Counted from the stretch's first letter, positions 44,543-56,443 are shown. The stretch: 64,000 nucleotides of DNA from JACCXG01 sp963785755 (GCA_963785755.1 CAWAXG010000063.1:30864-94863); one strand, 5' to 3'. Notes: a model not told the origin generated them from the letters alone. Numbers and translations: made by a program.

Positions 44543-47465
44543 ATGTCCGCAGACTGGGATGCGCTTCGTGAGTTCTTCGACGGCGCGCTCGAACGCCCGG
44601 TCCACGAACGCGCCGCATATCTCAGCGAACGGACGCAGGGAAACGACGCGCTCCGCCGCGAGATCGAATCGCTGCTCGCGGCGCACGGGGACGCGGATCA
44701 CTTCCTGAGTGCGCCCGCTTTCAGACCCTCTTCCATCGATCACTCTTCCCAGGCCATTGCCACACACGAGTGGCGCGTCAACCCGGCTCACCGCCGGCAC
44801 GCGACTGGGGGCTTTCGAGATTCTGGCGCTCCTCGGGACCGGCGGCATGGGCGAGGTCTATCGAGCACGCGATCCGCGGCTCGACCGCTTCGTCGCCATC
44901 AAGATCCTGTCGACGGAAATCGACATGGCGCCTCGCGGCCGGGAACGGTTCGAGCGCGAGGCGCGCGCGATCTCGAAGCTGTCCCATCCCCGCATCTGCA
45001 CGGTGCATGACATCGGTGTCGCCGAGATCGATGGCCGGGATGTGCCCTACCTGGTCATGGAGCTCCTGGACGGCGAGACGCTGGCGACGCGCATCGCTCG
45101 CGGCCCGCTCCCGGTCGACCAGGCGCTGAGCTATGGGATCGACATCGCCGACGCGCTCGTCATGGCGCACGGGCAGGGCATCGTCCACCGCGATCTCAAG
45201 CCGGCCAACGTCATCGTGACGAGCACCGGGGTGAAGCTGCTCGACTTCGGCCTGGCGCAGCTGCGAGTGCCGGACGGGGCGATCGCGCACGGCGCGGCCG
45301 CGTCCGCCGGACGCGACGCTGACGAGCGCCGGGATGGTGTTCGGCACGATCCCGTACATGTCCCCCGAGCAGCTTCGCGGCGAGCAGAGTGGATACACGC
45401 AGCGATGTGTTCGCTTTTGGCGCGCTGCTGCACGAGATGTTGACGGGGCGGCGGCCGTTCGACGCGGACTCCGAAGCCGGGCTCATCGCGGCGATTCTCG
45501 AGCACCAGGCGCCGGCGGTGAGCGACCTGCAACCGCTCGCGTCGAGCGGCCTCGATCGGATCGTGCGCAAGTGCCTCGCCAAGGACCCGGACGATCGCTG
45601 GCAGACTGCCCGCGATCTGAAAAGTGAGCTGATCTGGGTGCGTGAGGGGCGGGAGGAGTCGGGGCGGGCGCGCACGCCACTGCCGACAACCAGCCATCGT
45701 CGAAGCTGGCAGCAGGTCCTGGTGACGGGCATTCCTGCGATCGCTGCCGTCTTGCTGGCAGTGATGCTGTGGCGTGCCGCTGCACCACCCGTGCGAAGAG
45801 TCACGAGGCTGGCTCTGAACCTTCCGCCCGGTGTCACGCTCGAGATCCCGGTCAACGGAACCTCGTTCGCCATCGCCCCCGATGGAAGCCGGATCGCGTT
45901 CCTTGGCGTACGCGACGGGCGCCAGTCGCTCTTCATTCACACCCTGGAAACCGGCCAGACCCTCGACGTCCCCGATACGCGCGACGCCGTCCATCCGACC
46001 TTCTCGCCAGACAGTCAGTGGGTGGCGTTCGCACAGGGAACGATCGGCGTGCGGAAGGTGCTGGCGGCCGGCGGGCCGATACAACTGGTCTGGCGCAGGA
46101 GCGGCCCGTCAGCTGACGTGGCTGGCGGACGACAGAATCGTCTTCTCCAGCGGCAGCCGCCCCCTGCGTGAAATCGGCGATGCCGATAAAGCCATCACCA
46201 CTCTCGAGAAAGGCGAGGACAGCCACAGCACACCGCTGTTGATGCGAGATGGCTCGCTGCTGTTCACGATCCGGCGCGGCAGCTTCTCGAGCAACTTGAA
46301 CAGCGTCGCCGTGTGGCCGCCGCACGGGACTGAGGCGGGAAAGGCACGCGAGCTCGTGCCGAACGCGACCACTCCGCGACTCCTGGACGAGGCGATCGTC
46401 TTTGCGCGAGGACGCTCGCTGATGGCGGCAGGGTTCGACAGCCGCGCCATCCGGTTATCGAGTGAGCCGCGTGCGCTCGACCTGCAGGTGCAGACGACCC
46501 GTTGGGGCGCCCCGATGTACGCGCTGTCGAACAACGGCACGCTGGTCTACGCAAAACCAGCAGCGGGACGACGCCTGGTCTGGATGGATCGGAGCGGACA
46601 AGAGGAGTACGTCAAGACGGATGAGCGGATGTTCACGCATCTCCGGCTGTCGCCGGACGGCACGCGGATCGCTGTCGACGTGGGGGATGAAGGCCGCTTG
46701 TGGATCTTCAGTCCGGACGGGGCGCTCGCTTATCGCCTGACGTCCGGCCCTGCCGGAGATTCGATGCCGGTGTGGTCCCGCGACGGCTCGAAAATCTACT
46801 TCACCACGGGGGGGCGCAAAATCAGCGTCATCCCCGCCGACCGTTCCAAGCCTGCTGAAATCCTTTTCGAGGTGCCGCCTCCCCAGCGGCTCCACGCCAC
46901 GTCCATCACGCCCGACGGCAAACGGCTGCTGACGCATTGGGACCTGATGCCGAAGGAGGTTGACCTGCGGGTCCTCGAGCTCGGCCCGCCGGCCGCGCTG
47001 ACCCTTCTGATGGGGGACTCGCACACCGAGAGTGACGGGCAGGTCTCGCCGGACGGCCGCTGGGTTGCCTATCAGTCCGCCGAATCGACCCACGGCGACG
47101 AAGGACAGATCGTGGTCAGCCGGTTCCCCGACGTTCGCGCCGAGCGTCAGGTCATCTCGGAAGGCCTCGGACGGCAACCGATCTGGTCGCGTGACGGCCG
47201 GACGCTCTACTACCGCACCCAGGATGGCGCGGTGATGAGCGCCGCCATCACGACGAGCCCGTCTTTCAAGCGTGACCCTCCGGTGCGCGTCGTCAAGCCG
47301 GTGAACACGCTTCAGGATCTGTGCTGTGGGCCGACCTACGACGTGTCGCCTGACGGTCAGCGCTTTCTCTTCATCAAGGCGCCGGACAACGATATCCGCT
47401 CGCTCGAGGTCGTCTTGAACTGGGACGTTGAAGTGAAAGACGTTCTCGCGGGAAAGCGGCCGTGA
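44543..47465 (+). CDS. Ser/Thr protein kinase with TolB-like propeller, copy 1 (frameshifted)
   Basis: About 970 residues over four or more frame changes. An N-terminal helical motif (MSADWDALREFFDGALERP, ERAAYLSERTQGNDALRREI) precedes the kinase domain: glycine loop LLGTGGMGEVYRARD, FVAIKILS lysine, catalytic IVHRDLKPANVIV, LLDFGLAQL and GTIPYMSPEQLRG. One transmembrane segment follows (VLVTGIPAIAAVLLAVMLWR), then an extracytoplasmic WD40/TolB-like propeller (FAIAPDGSRIAFLGVRDGR, LRLSPDGTRIAVDVGDEG, YDVSPDGQRFLFIKAPDN). All kinase residues needed for activity are present if the indels are artefacts. It follows the ECF sigma gene by two bases. The downstream copy at 47610 is highly similar throughout. 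Confidence 0.85.
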
Positions 47466-47609
47466 GAGCTGTCCTGAGCCTGCTCGTGTTTGCGCTGGGC
47501 ACCGCGCCGGCGGTAGCCGTCTTCGTCGATCTCCTTGCCGGAAGCTACGATTTGCGGATCGCTGCAGCCGGGGGCTGTTTCGCGAAGGGTACCGGCAGGT
47601 GGAATAGCC
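47462..47609 (+). pseudogene. scar: 5' end of a TonB-receptor gene joined to the 3' end of a sigma gene
   Basis: From 47462 the frame VRAVLSLLVFALGTAPAVA matches the start of the receptor gene at 50541. It then jumps to the later receptor motif FVDLLAGSYDLRI (receptor: FVDLLAGTYDVTV). Near 47575-47606 the sequence encodes LFREGYRQVE-stop, like the sigma C terminus LYREVHKQVE. Everything between (most of a receptor gene and most of a sigma gene) is missing. This is the remnant left after a sigma-kinase-receptor unit was duplicated in tandem and the junction deleted. Confidence 0.75.
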
Positions 47610-50544
47610 ATGTCCGCTGACTGGGAGGCGCTGCGCGAGTTGTTCGACGGCGCCCTGGAACGCCCAGTCGATGAACGCGCCGCATTTCTCGACGAACGGA
47701 CGCAGGGAAACGACGCGCTCCGGCGAGAAATCGAATCGCTGCTTGCGGCGCATCGGGGACGCGGATCACTTCCTGAGTCCCCCCGCTTTCACACCCCCGT
47801 CCACATCTTCTTTCACACCCTTTGTCCAGACCGTTGCCACACAGAGTGGCGCGTCAACCCGGCTCACCGCCGGTACGCGACTCGGGGCTTTCGAGATTCT
47901 GGCGCTCCTCGGGACCGGCGGCATGGGCGAGGTCTATCGAGCCCGCGATCCGCGGCTCGACCGCTTCGTCGCCATCAAGATCCTGTCGTCGGACATCGAC
48001 ATGGCGCCTCGCGGCCGGGAACGGTTCGAGCGTGAGGCGCGCGCGATCTCGAAGCTGTCCCATCCCCGCATCTGCACGGTGCATGACATCGGCGTCGCTG
48101 AGATCGATGGCCGGGATGTGCCCTACCTGGTCATGGAGCTCCTGGACGGCGAGACGCTGGCGGCGCGCATTGCTCGCGGCCCGCTCCCCGTCGAACAAGC
48201 GCTGAGCTATGGGATCGACATCGCCGACGCGCTCGTCATGGCGCACGGGCAGGGCATCGTCCACCGCGACCTCAAGCCGGCCAACGTCATCGTGACGAGC
48301 ACCGGGGTGAAGCTGCTCGACTTCGGCCTGGCGCAGCTGCGAAAGCCGGACGGGGCGATCGCGCACGGCGCGGCCGCGTCCGGCCGGACGCGCCGCTGAC
48401 GAGCGCCGGGATGGTGTTCGGCACGCTCCCGTACATGTCGCCCGAACAGCTTCGCGGCGAGAGAGTGGATACACGCAGCGATGTGTTCGCGTTTGGCGCG
48501 CTGCTGCACGAGATGTTGACGGGGCGGCGGCCGTTCGACGCGGACTCCGAAGCCGCGCTCATCGCGGCGATTCTCGAGCACCAGGCGCCGGCAGTGAGCG
48601 ACCTGCAACCGCTCGCGTCGAGCGGCCTCGATCGCATCGTGCGCAAGTGCCTCGCCAAGGACCCGGACGACCGCTGGCAGACGGCCCGCGATCTGAAGAG
48701 CGAGCTGATCTGGGTGCGCGAGGGGCGAGAGGAGTCGGGGCGGGCGCGCACGCCACTGCCGGCAACCAGCCACCGTCGACGCTGGCGGCAGATCCTGGTG
48801 ACGGGCATTCCTGACGATCGCAGCCGTCCTGCTGGCAGTCATGCTGTGGCGTGCCGCCGCACCACCACCCTTGCGAACGGTCACGAGGCTGGCTCTGAAC
48901 TTCCCGCCCGGTGTCACGCTCGACATCCCGGTCAACGGAATCTCGTTCGCCATCGCCCCCGATGGAAGCCGGATCGCGTTCCTCGGCGTGCGCGACGGAC
49001 GGCAGTCGCTCTTCATTCACACCCTGGAGAGCGGCAAGACCCTCGACGTCCCCGATACGCGCGACGCCGTCAATCCGACCTTCTCGCCAGACAGCCAGTG
49101 GGTGGCGTTCGCACAGGGAACGCCGGCGTGCGGAAGGTGCCGGCGGCCGGCGGGCCGATCCAGCTGGTCTGGCCAGGAGCGGCCCGTCAGCTGACCTGGC
49201 TTGCGGACGACAGAATCGTCTTCGCAACCGGTACCGCCCCCTGCGTGAAATCGGCGATGCCGACAAAGCCATCACCACTCTCGAGAAAGAGCGAGGACGG
49301 CCACAGCACACCGCTGTTGATGCGAGATGGCTCGCTGCTGTTCACGATCCTGCGCGGCAGCTTCTCGAGCAACTTGAACAGCATCGCCGTGTGGCCGCCG
49401 GACGGGACCGAGGCGGGCAAGACGCGCGAGCTCGTGCCGAACGCGACCACTCCGCGACTCCTGGACGAGGCGATCGTCTTTGCGCGAGGGACGCTCGCTG
49501 ATGGCGGCAGGGTTCGACAGCCGCGCCATCCGGTTATCGAGTGAGCCCCGTGCGCTCGACCTGCAGGTGCAGACGACGCGGTATTCGGCGCCCCGATGTA
49601 CGCGCTGTCGAACAACGGCACGCTGGTCTACGCAAAACCAGCAGCGGGACGACGCCTGGTCTGGGTGGATCGGAGCGGGCAAGAGGAGTACGTCAAGACG
49701 GACGAGCGGATGTTCGCGCATCTCCGGCTGTCGCCGGACGGGACGCGGATCGCGGCCAACGTGGCGGACGAAGGCGGCGACCTGTGGATCTTCAGTGCGG
49801 ACGGGGCGCTCGTTCAGCGCCTGACGTCCGGCCCTGCCAGAGATGCGATGCCGGTGTGGTCCCCCGACGGCTCGAAGATCTTCTTCACCACGGCGGAGCG
49901 CAAGATCAGCGTCGTCCCCGCCGACCGTTCCAAGCCTCCCGAAATCTTTTTCCAGCTGCCGCCTCCGCAGCGGCTCCACGCCACGTCCATCACGCCCGAC
50001 GGCAAACGGCTGCTGATGCATTGGGACCTGTTGCCGAAGGAAGTCGACCTGCGGGTCCTGGAGCTCGGTCCGCCGCCGGCGCTGACCCTGCTGATGGGGG
50101 ACTCGCGCACCGAGCAGGACGGGCGGTTGTCGCCGGACGGCCGCTGGCTCGTCTATCAGTCCGGCGAATCGACCGGGCGGCTACGAAGGACGAGATCATC
50201 GTCAGCCCGTTTCCCGACGTTCGCGCCGAGCGTCAGGTCATCTCGGAAGGCCTCGGACGGCAGCCGATCTGGTCGCGTGACGGCCGCACGCTCTACTACC
50301 GCACCGAGGATGGCGCGGTGATGAGTGCCGCCATCACGACGAGCCCGTCTTTCAAGCGTCACTCGCCGGTGCGCGTCGTCAAGCCGGTGGGCACGCTTGA
50401 CGGGATGGACCGACCTACGACGTGTCGCCAGACGGTCAGCGCTTTCTCTTCATCAAGGCGCCGGAGGTCGACATCCGCTCGCTCGAGGTCATCCTGAACT
50501 GGGACGTCGAGGTGAAGGAGAGGCTCGCGGGAAAGCGGCCGTGA
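47610..50544 (+). CDS. Ser/Thr protein kinase with TolB-like propeller, copy 2 (frameshifted)
   Basis: A tandem duplicate of the kinase at 44543, with the same motifs (LLGTGGMGEVYRARD, IVHRDLKPANVIV, LLDFGLAQL, GTLPYMSPEQLRG) and the same propeller (LRLSPDGTRIAANVADEG). Substitutions are scattered, such as LRKPDG for LRVPDG and HWDLLPKEVDL for HWDLMPKEVDL. Frame changes occur near 47760, 48395, 48815, 49130, 49490, 49590, 50185 and 50405. Those positions differ from copy 1, which favours independent sequencing errors or independent decay. The last four bases overlap the GTG start of the receptor gene. Expected: inner-membrane kinase with a sensing propeller outside. Confidence 0.82.
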
Positions 50545-53500
50545 GAGCGGTCCTGATGGCTGCTCGTCGTTTTTGCTCGCCGCGGCGCCGGCTGCAGTCG
50601 CCGGTCAGGGCGTGACGGCGCAGGTCACCGGAATCGTGACCGATCGTGACGGCGGGCTGGTGCCAGGCGCTACGGTCACGATCACGAATCCGGCGACCAG
50701 CTGGACGCGAGAGCTGCTGACGGCGACGGACGGTGCGTTCGCCTTCGTCGATCTCCTCGCCGGAACCTACGATGTGACGGTCGCGCTCCCCGGCTTCAAG
50801 ACCGCTCGTCCGGAAAGGCATTCCCGTCGCGGCGACGGAGCGCGTGAATCTGCCGCCGTCGTCCTCGAGGTCGGTGACCTGGAAGAGACGATCACCGTCC
50901 GGAACGACGCGCCGCTCGTGCAGACAGCGACCGGGGCGCGCAGCGCATCGATCACGCGCGACAACATCGAGGACCATCGGGTTGAAGGGCCGGGACGTCA
51001 TCGGCATGCTGAGCCTGCAGCCTGGGGTCATCGACACCAACCCGCGGGAAGCGCCGAGCTGGAACCTGCTGAGCGGGCTGAACATCAATGGCAGGAGCAC
51101 CGGCATCAACCTCACCTACGACGGCATCACCAACAGGGAATCCCACGGAGGCAACCTCGCCGCTCCCGGGCTGGACTCGATTGCGGAAATGCGGCTTCAG
51201 TCGTCGAACTTCCAGGCGGAGTACGGCCGCAGCTCCGGCGCGTCGATCACGCTCATCACGCGCAGCGGGTCGAGCGACTTTCGCGGCAGCGCGGCGTTCT
51301 ACAAGCGCGACGCGGCGCTGAACGGCAACGAGTATGCGCGTGTGATGCAATGCCGTCAGGGTCAGAAGGACGTCTGCGAACCTGCGCTCTACGAGTTCGA
51401 CAACGTCGCGTGGACGCTCGGCGGTCCCGGTACTCGTGCCCGGCACGGCCTTCAACAGGCGGCGCAACCGGCTGTTCTTCTTCTGGTCGCAGGATGTGCT
51501 GGCGCGGACCGATCCCGGCGTGCTCAATCAACGCCGGATGCCCACGGCGCTCGAGCGGCGCGGCGATTTCTCCCAGACCCGCGACAGCCGCGATCGGCTG
51601 GTCTTCATCCGGGATCCGCAGCTACCGGGAAACTGCACCGCCGTGGGCGGCGGGCCCGCTTGCTTCGCCGGGAACGTGATCCCGGCGAACCGGATCGATG
51701 CCACGGCCCAGGCGCTGCTCAACATGTTCCCGCTGCCGAACGCATCGGACCCGACCGGCCGAAACCTGTACAACTACACGTTCCAGACCGTCACCGACTG
51801 GCCGCGCAACGATCAGGTGCTGCGGGTGGACTGGAACGTCGGGCCGAGAACGACCGTTTACGGGCGAGTGCAGTTCGGCAACGAGAAGCGCACGGGAGCC
51901 ACCAACACGTTCGCGTTCATGGGCGGCTGGCCGCAGATGGAGGGCAGGTTCGAGACCGAGTCGATCAGCTTACGTCAACACGCTCCTCCACAGCTTCGGC
52001 TCGAGGACGTTTCTGGACGTCACCGCGGGCGTGAACTGGCAGGATCAGCACGCGTCGGCCGTGAGCCAGGCGGCGCTCGATGCCAATACGAGATCCAAGG
52101 TCCTGCCGGGGCTCCCGCAGTTCTTTCCCGACGCCAATCCGCTGGACCTCCTGCCGAACGCGATGTTCAACGGCAATGCGATGCCCGGGACGATCGGCGG
52201 TCTTCCAGTACGAGCAGCGGTTTCCCTTCTACGGCTACAACAGGCTGTGGAATGTCTCGGCCAGCCTGACCAGGGTCGCTGGCGCCCACAACATCAAGAC
52301 CGGCGTCTTCGTCGAGGACTTCTCGCGGCCGGGGCGGCAGCGGTCGGCGTTCAACGGAACCATCAACTTCAGCGCCGACGGATCGAACCCGCTCAACACG
52401 AACGTCGGCTTCGCGAATGCCCTGGTCGGCGCCATCACGTCGTACCAGAAGTCGGACGTGCAACCCACCGGGGACGGCGCGTTCGTCAATGTCGAGTTCT
52501 ACGCGCAGGACAACTGGCGGGTGACGCGAACATTCACGATTGACGCGGGGGTGCGTTTCTACGTCATCTCCCCGACCCGAAACCGCGACGGCCTGGTGAC
52601 GCAGTTCGAGCCGGAGCAGTTCGACCCGTCGGCCGCGCCGGCTGCTTTTTCAGCCGGTCACGACGACACAGGGCCGGCGCGCACAGAATCCGCTGACCGG
52701 CGAAGTGTTTCCGGCGGTGTATATCGGCAGGCTGGTCCCTGGATCGGGAGATTCGGTCAATGGGATGCAGCTGTACGAGGGAACGCCGCACGCGAATTCG
52801 CCATTCGAGGTCGCGCCCCGTCTCGGGTTCGCCTGGGACGTCACGGGCGACGGCCGGACGGCGCTTCGCGGCGGTGTTGGCGCCTTCTACGATCGCTACG
52901 CGGACAACAGCCTGCTGGAGCTCGTCGAGATCCCGCCGCTGGTGCGGACCTACACCACGAACTACACGACGATCGAGGAGCTCCTGGACAGTCCGCTCGA
53001 CCGAGACTCCGAACGCGGTCAGGCGATTCGCCGCCGTTCGTCCCGCCCGTCGTCTACAACTGGAGCCTCGGGGTACAGCGGGAGATTGCCTGGAAGATCG
53101 TCGCCGACGTCGCGTATGTTGCCAACGCCGCCCGTAATCAGCTGATCTCGCGCGAGCTCAATGGCCGTCCCTACGGCTATGCCTATCAACCGTCCAGCCT
53201 CGACTCGACGAACGCGCCGGACGGACAGCCGCAGCCGCTCCCGGACGACCTGCTCAGGCCCTATCGGGGCTACGGCTCGATCCTCGAGCGTGAGTTCACC
53301 GGCTATTCCGACTACCACTCGATGCAGTTCTCACTGAACCGGCGTCGGTCCACTGACGGCCTGTCGTTCGGGGCCGCCTACACCTACCAGATCGTCAACA
53401 GGACGCTCGGCGCCATCGACCCGTTCCTGCCGGACAATCGCGCGCGCAACTACAACTCCGCGGGCCGCCGGCCGCACACGTTCACGGTTCACTATTCGTA

Positions 53501-54056
53501 TTCGGTGCCGAACCTCGCGCGCACCGCGCATCCGGCCTGGCGGGCACTGGCCGACTACTGGCAAATCTCCGGCGTCACGACCGTGCTCAGCGGCGCGCAG
53601 GGCGGGTTCACCTATACCTACTTGCCTGTGCCGACCGGCACGCTCAGCGGCAACGGCTCGATCGGCGGCGGCCCGAACCGGCCGCGGATCGTCTGCGATC
53701 CGACGCTGCCGCGCTCCCAGCGAACATTCGAGCGTCAGTTCAGGACCGAATGCATCGCCGCGCCGGACGATCCCTTCAACTTCGGGACGGCTCGAGGCGA
53801 CGAGTTCCACGGACCAGGCTTCGTCAACTGGGACATCTCCGCGTTCAAGTCCATCCCGCTCGGCGGCAGCCGGCGCCTGCAGCTGCGCGCCGAGCTCTAC
53901 AACGCGTTCAACAAGTCGTTCTGGACGACCGCAACACGAAGGCGGAGTTCGACTACAGGACCGCGCGCGCTGACGAACCCGACGGTGTTCGGATCCCTGA
54001 CCGGCGCGACCACCAGCGCGCGGCGCATCCAGCTCGCCGCGCGGTTCACGTTCTGA
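50541..54056 (+). CDS. Oar-like TonB-dependent outer-membrane receptor (frameshifted)
   Basis: About 1170 residues, a normal family length, over many frame changes. A signal peptide (VRAVL..., LLAAAPAAVAGQ) leads into a carboxypeptidase-regulatory-like domain (VTGIVTDRDGGLVPGATVTI, AFAFVDLLAGTYDVTVALPG). The plug follows (LEVGDLEETITVRNDAPLVQ, LNINGRSTGINLTYDGI). The barrel has SNFQAEYGRSSGASITLITR, FFWSQDVLARTDPGVLN, VEFYAQDNWRVTRTFTIDAG and GLSFGAAYTYQIVNRTLGAI, and terminates in the aromatic C terminus RIQLAARFTF. Such receptors import or sense large substrates with TonB-ExbBD; none of those genes lie in the window. GTGA overlap with the kinase implies a kinase-receptor operon. Confidence 0.85.
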
Positions 54057-54078
54057 CGGGTTATGCGTCGAGTCGGAG

Positions 54079-54229
54079 TCAACTCCCAACTCCAACATCC
54101 AACTCCCAAGGGAATCGATTCGTACCATCGGCGTGGCAAACGTGACAAATGGGCAGGTCGTGACGAGTTCCACCGAGTTGGTACGATCGGTTCTCTTTTG
54201 GGAGTTGGGAGTTGGGAGTTGGAGGTTGA
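54079..54229. repeat. TTGGGAG heptamer inverted repeat, about 150 bases
   Basis: CCCAACT-type units at 54079-54109 face TTGGGAGTTGGGAGTTGGGA units at 54198-54225. Between them GAATCGATTCGTACCATCGG also pairs imperfectly with CCGAGTTGGTACGATCGGTT, so nearly the whole intergenic region can form one hairpin. It sits between the receptor stop and the epimerase start. Confidence 0.85.
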
Positions 54230-54284
54230 CAGGCACTCGTCGCTGCCCAGCTCGGGACGTCTCCGGGCGCGCTATCATCCGACC

Positions 54285-55256
54285 ATGCGCACCGTGATCA
54301 TCGGCGGCACCGAGTTCATCGGCCCTCACATTGTCGAGCGCCTGGTGAAGCGCGGGCACGACGTCGCCGTGCTGCACCGGCGCGATCGCCACGATCTGGG
54401 TCCGCACGTCCGCAACCTGCAGGCGGACCGCGGCGACCTCGGGGCCATTGCCAAGGTGCTGCGCCAGGAGCGTCCGGAAGTGGTCTTCGACCTGGCCTAC
54501 GACTGGGGAAAGGGCACGACCGCGGTCGATGTCCTGGCGGCGGCGCGCAACGCCGGCGACCGGCTGACGCGGTACGTCTTCATGTCGAGCATCGCCGCGT
54601 ACGGACCAGGCCTGAATCGCCTGGAGAGCGATCCCCTGGCGCCAGACGACACGCCGAATCCTTACGCGCAGCACAAAGCCTCGACGGAACGGGCACTGTT
54701 TCGCCTGCACGAGACGTCAGGCTTCCCGGTGACCACCTTCAGGCCGCCCTTCGTGCACGGGCCGCGACAGCCGTTCTATCGTGAGCAGTTCTTCTGGGAT
54801 CGCCTGCTCGATGACCGGCCGATCATCCTGCCCGAGGACGGCGAGTCGCCGATGCAGTGGGTGTTTGTCGAGGACCTGGCCGACGCGTGCGTGAGAGCGA
54901 TCGAGGTGCCCGAGGCGGTGGGGCAGGCGTTCAACATGGCGCACGTGGAGCCGACGACACAGCGAGGGTTCATCGAGGCGCTGGGGCGGACCGCCGGCAG
55001 GGAGCCGAAGTTCGTCGCGCTGCCCCGCGAGAAGATTCACGCCGCCGGCGGGGACATCTTCAAGGGCAACCTGTATTTCGGCGAATACCTGGATCTGCCG
55101 CCGCACACCGAGGTGGTCGAGAAAGCGGTGCGGCTGCTCGGCGTGATGCCGACCGATCTGGAGATCGCCCTCGCAAGAGGGTTCGCCTGGCACCGCGCCA
55201 GGCCGCGCCGGCCGGCCGATTACGCCTTCGAGGATCGCCTGCTCGCCATGGCGTGA
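54285..55256 (+). CDS. NAD-dependent epimerase/dehydratase (extended SDR)
   Basis: The 323-residue protein starts at ATG 54285. It has a Rossmann nucleotide-binding motif (TVIIGGTEFIGPHIVERLV), an acidic-residue loop (VLHRRDRHDLG), the active-site serine region (YVFMSSIAAYG), and the YxxxK pair in PYAQHKASTE. The family converts nucleotide sugars or related substrates. FRPPFVHGPRQPFYR and MQWVFVEDLADACVRAIEV are typical of its substrate-binding half. Frame intact. It follows a hairpin repeat, so it is probably transcribed separately from the receptor. The substrate is unknown. Confidence 0.87.
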   Translation: MRTVIIGGTEFIGPHIVERLVKRGHDVAVLHRRDRHDLGPHVRNLQADRGDLGAIAKVLRQERPEVVFDLAYDWGKGTTAVDVLAAARNAGDRLTRYVFMSSIAAYGPGLNRLESDPLAPDDTPNPYAQHKASTERALFRLHETSGFPVTTFRPPFVHGPRQPFYREQFFWDRLLDDRPIILPEDGESPMQWVFVEDLADACVRAIEVPEAVGQAFNMAHVEPTTQRGFIEALGRTAGREPKFVALPREKIHAAGGDIFKGNLYFGEYLDLPPHTEVVEKAVRLLGVMPTDLEIALARGFAWHRARPRRPADYAFEDRLLAMA

Positions 55257-55287
55257 CGCTGCTGGAGTGACGGAGTGACGGCGTGGC

Positions 55288-56443
55288 CTACCAATCGATT
55301 TTCATCATCAGGTGGTTGCGCGCCGCGGTTTCGCGCTCGACCAGCTTGACGAGCGCGAATCCACTGCCATCCGGCGCCGCCGCGAAGCCGCCCCAGAAGC
55401 CCATGTCGGGATACTGATCGGGATCCAGCTCGAACAGGACGGACGGCGTGCCGGACTCGAACTCCGTTCCGCCGGTTCGCACCGGCACCGACATCATGCG
55501 GCGGCCGTCACCGCTGCGATAGAACAGCTTCGTCCCATCGGCCGACCAGTAGTGCACATCGAAGCTCTCGATCGCCGGACACCTGGTGCTTCGGCCCGGG
55601 TCCGGGAGGGCCGCACGTAGATCTCGAAGCTGCCGGACTCGTTCGACCGGAGGCATCGCTTCGTGAGCTGAATCAGCGACGCGGGTGCGTCGGCCGAATC
55701 TTCGACCAGTCGGGATCTATAGTCAGAACCGCGGCGATGGTGTCGGAGACCGTTTCCCCCTCGAAGGCTCGAGCGTTCGTCAGCAGCTCGAACAGCACCG
55801 CGCCGAGCGCCCAGATGTCGGCGCGGCGGTCGACTGGCTTGCCCCGCGCCTGCTCCGGCGCCATGTACACGGCCGTGCCGACGACCATCCCGATCTCGTA
55901 GCCCGTGGCGAAGGCGGCCACGGTCAGCGTCGGCGAGTTCATGGCATCGACGTCGCCGCGTGAGGACGCGTCGAACGCCTTGGCGAGCCCGAAGTCGAGG
56001 ACCTTGACCGTGCCATCGCCGCGAACCTTGAGTTGGCTGGCTTGAGATCGCGATGAATGATCCCCTGCTCGTGCGCCGCTTCCAGCGCTTCGGCGATCTG
56101 ACGGGTGATGGCGATGGTGTCGGCGATCGTGAGCGGGGACGTCGAGCTGATCCAGGGTATGGCCCTCGACCAGCTCCATGACGAGCGCCGGTTGGCCGGA
56201 CGACTCCTCGATGCCATGGATGTGCGCGATGTTGGGATGATTGAGCGACGGCCAGGACGTGCGCCTCGCGCTCGAACCGGGCACGGCGCTCGGGATCGCC
56301 ATGAAAGGCGTCGGGAGGATCTTGATCGCGACGTCGCGATGCAGCCGGGTGTCGCGTGCGCGATAGACCTCACCCATTCCGCCGGCGCCGAGCGAGCCGG
56401 TGATTTCGTATTGCCCGAGGCGCGCCCCGGTATTAAGCGGCAT
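55288..56443 (-). pseudogene. Ser/Thr protein kinase with internal deletion
   Basis: ATG 56443 starts MPLNTGARLGQYEITGSLGA, with the glycine loop AGGMGEVYRARD, VAIKIL, GIIHRDLKPAN (after a frame change), VLDFGLAKAFD and GTAVYMAPEQARG. The C-lobe breaks off at LIQLTKRCL, and the next residues are SNESGSFEIYVRP. These belong far downstream in this family, in the last propeller blades (LFYRSGDGRRMMSVPV, ending LMMKIDW). The expected rest of the C-lobe, the membrane helix and most of the propeller are absent. The fusion is in frame, so this is a real or assembly deletion, not a point indel. It would lack the membrane anchor. Probably inactive. Confidence 0.78.
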
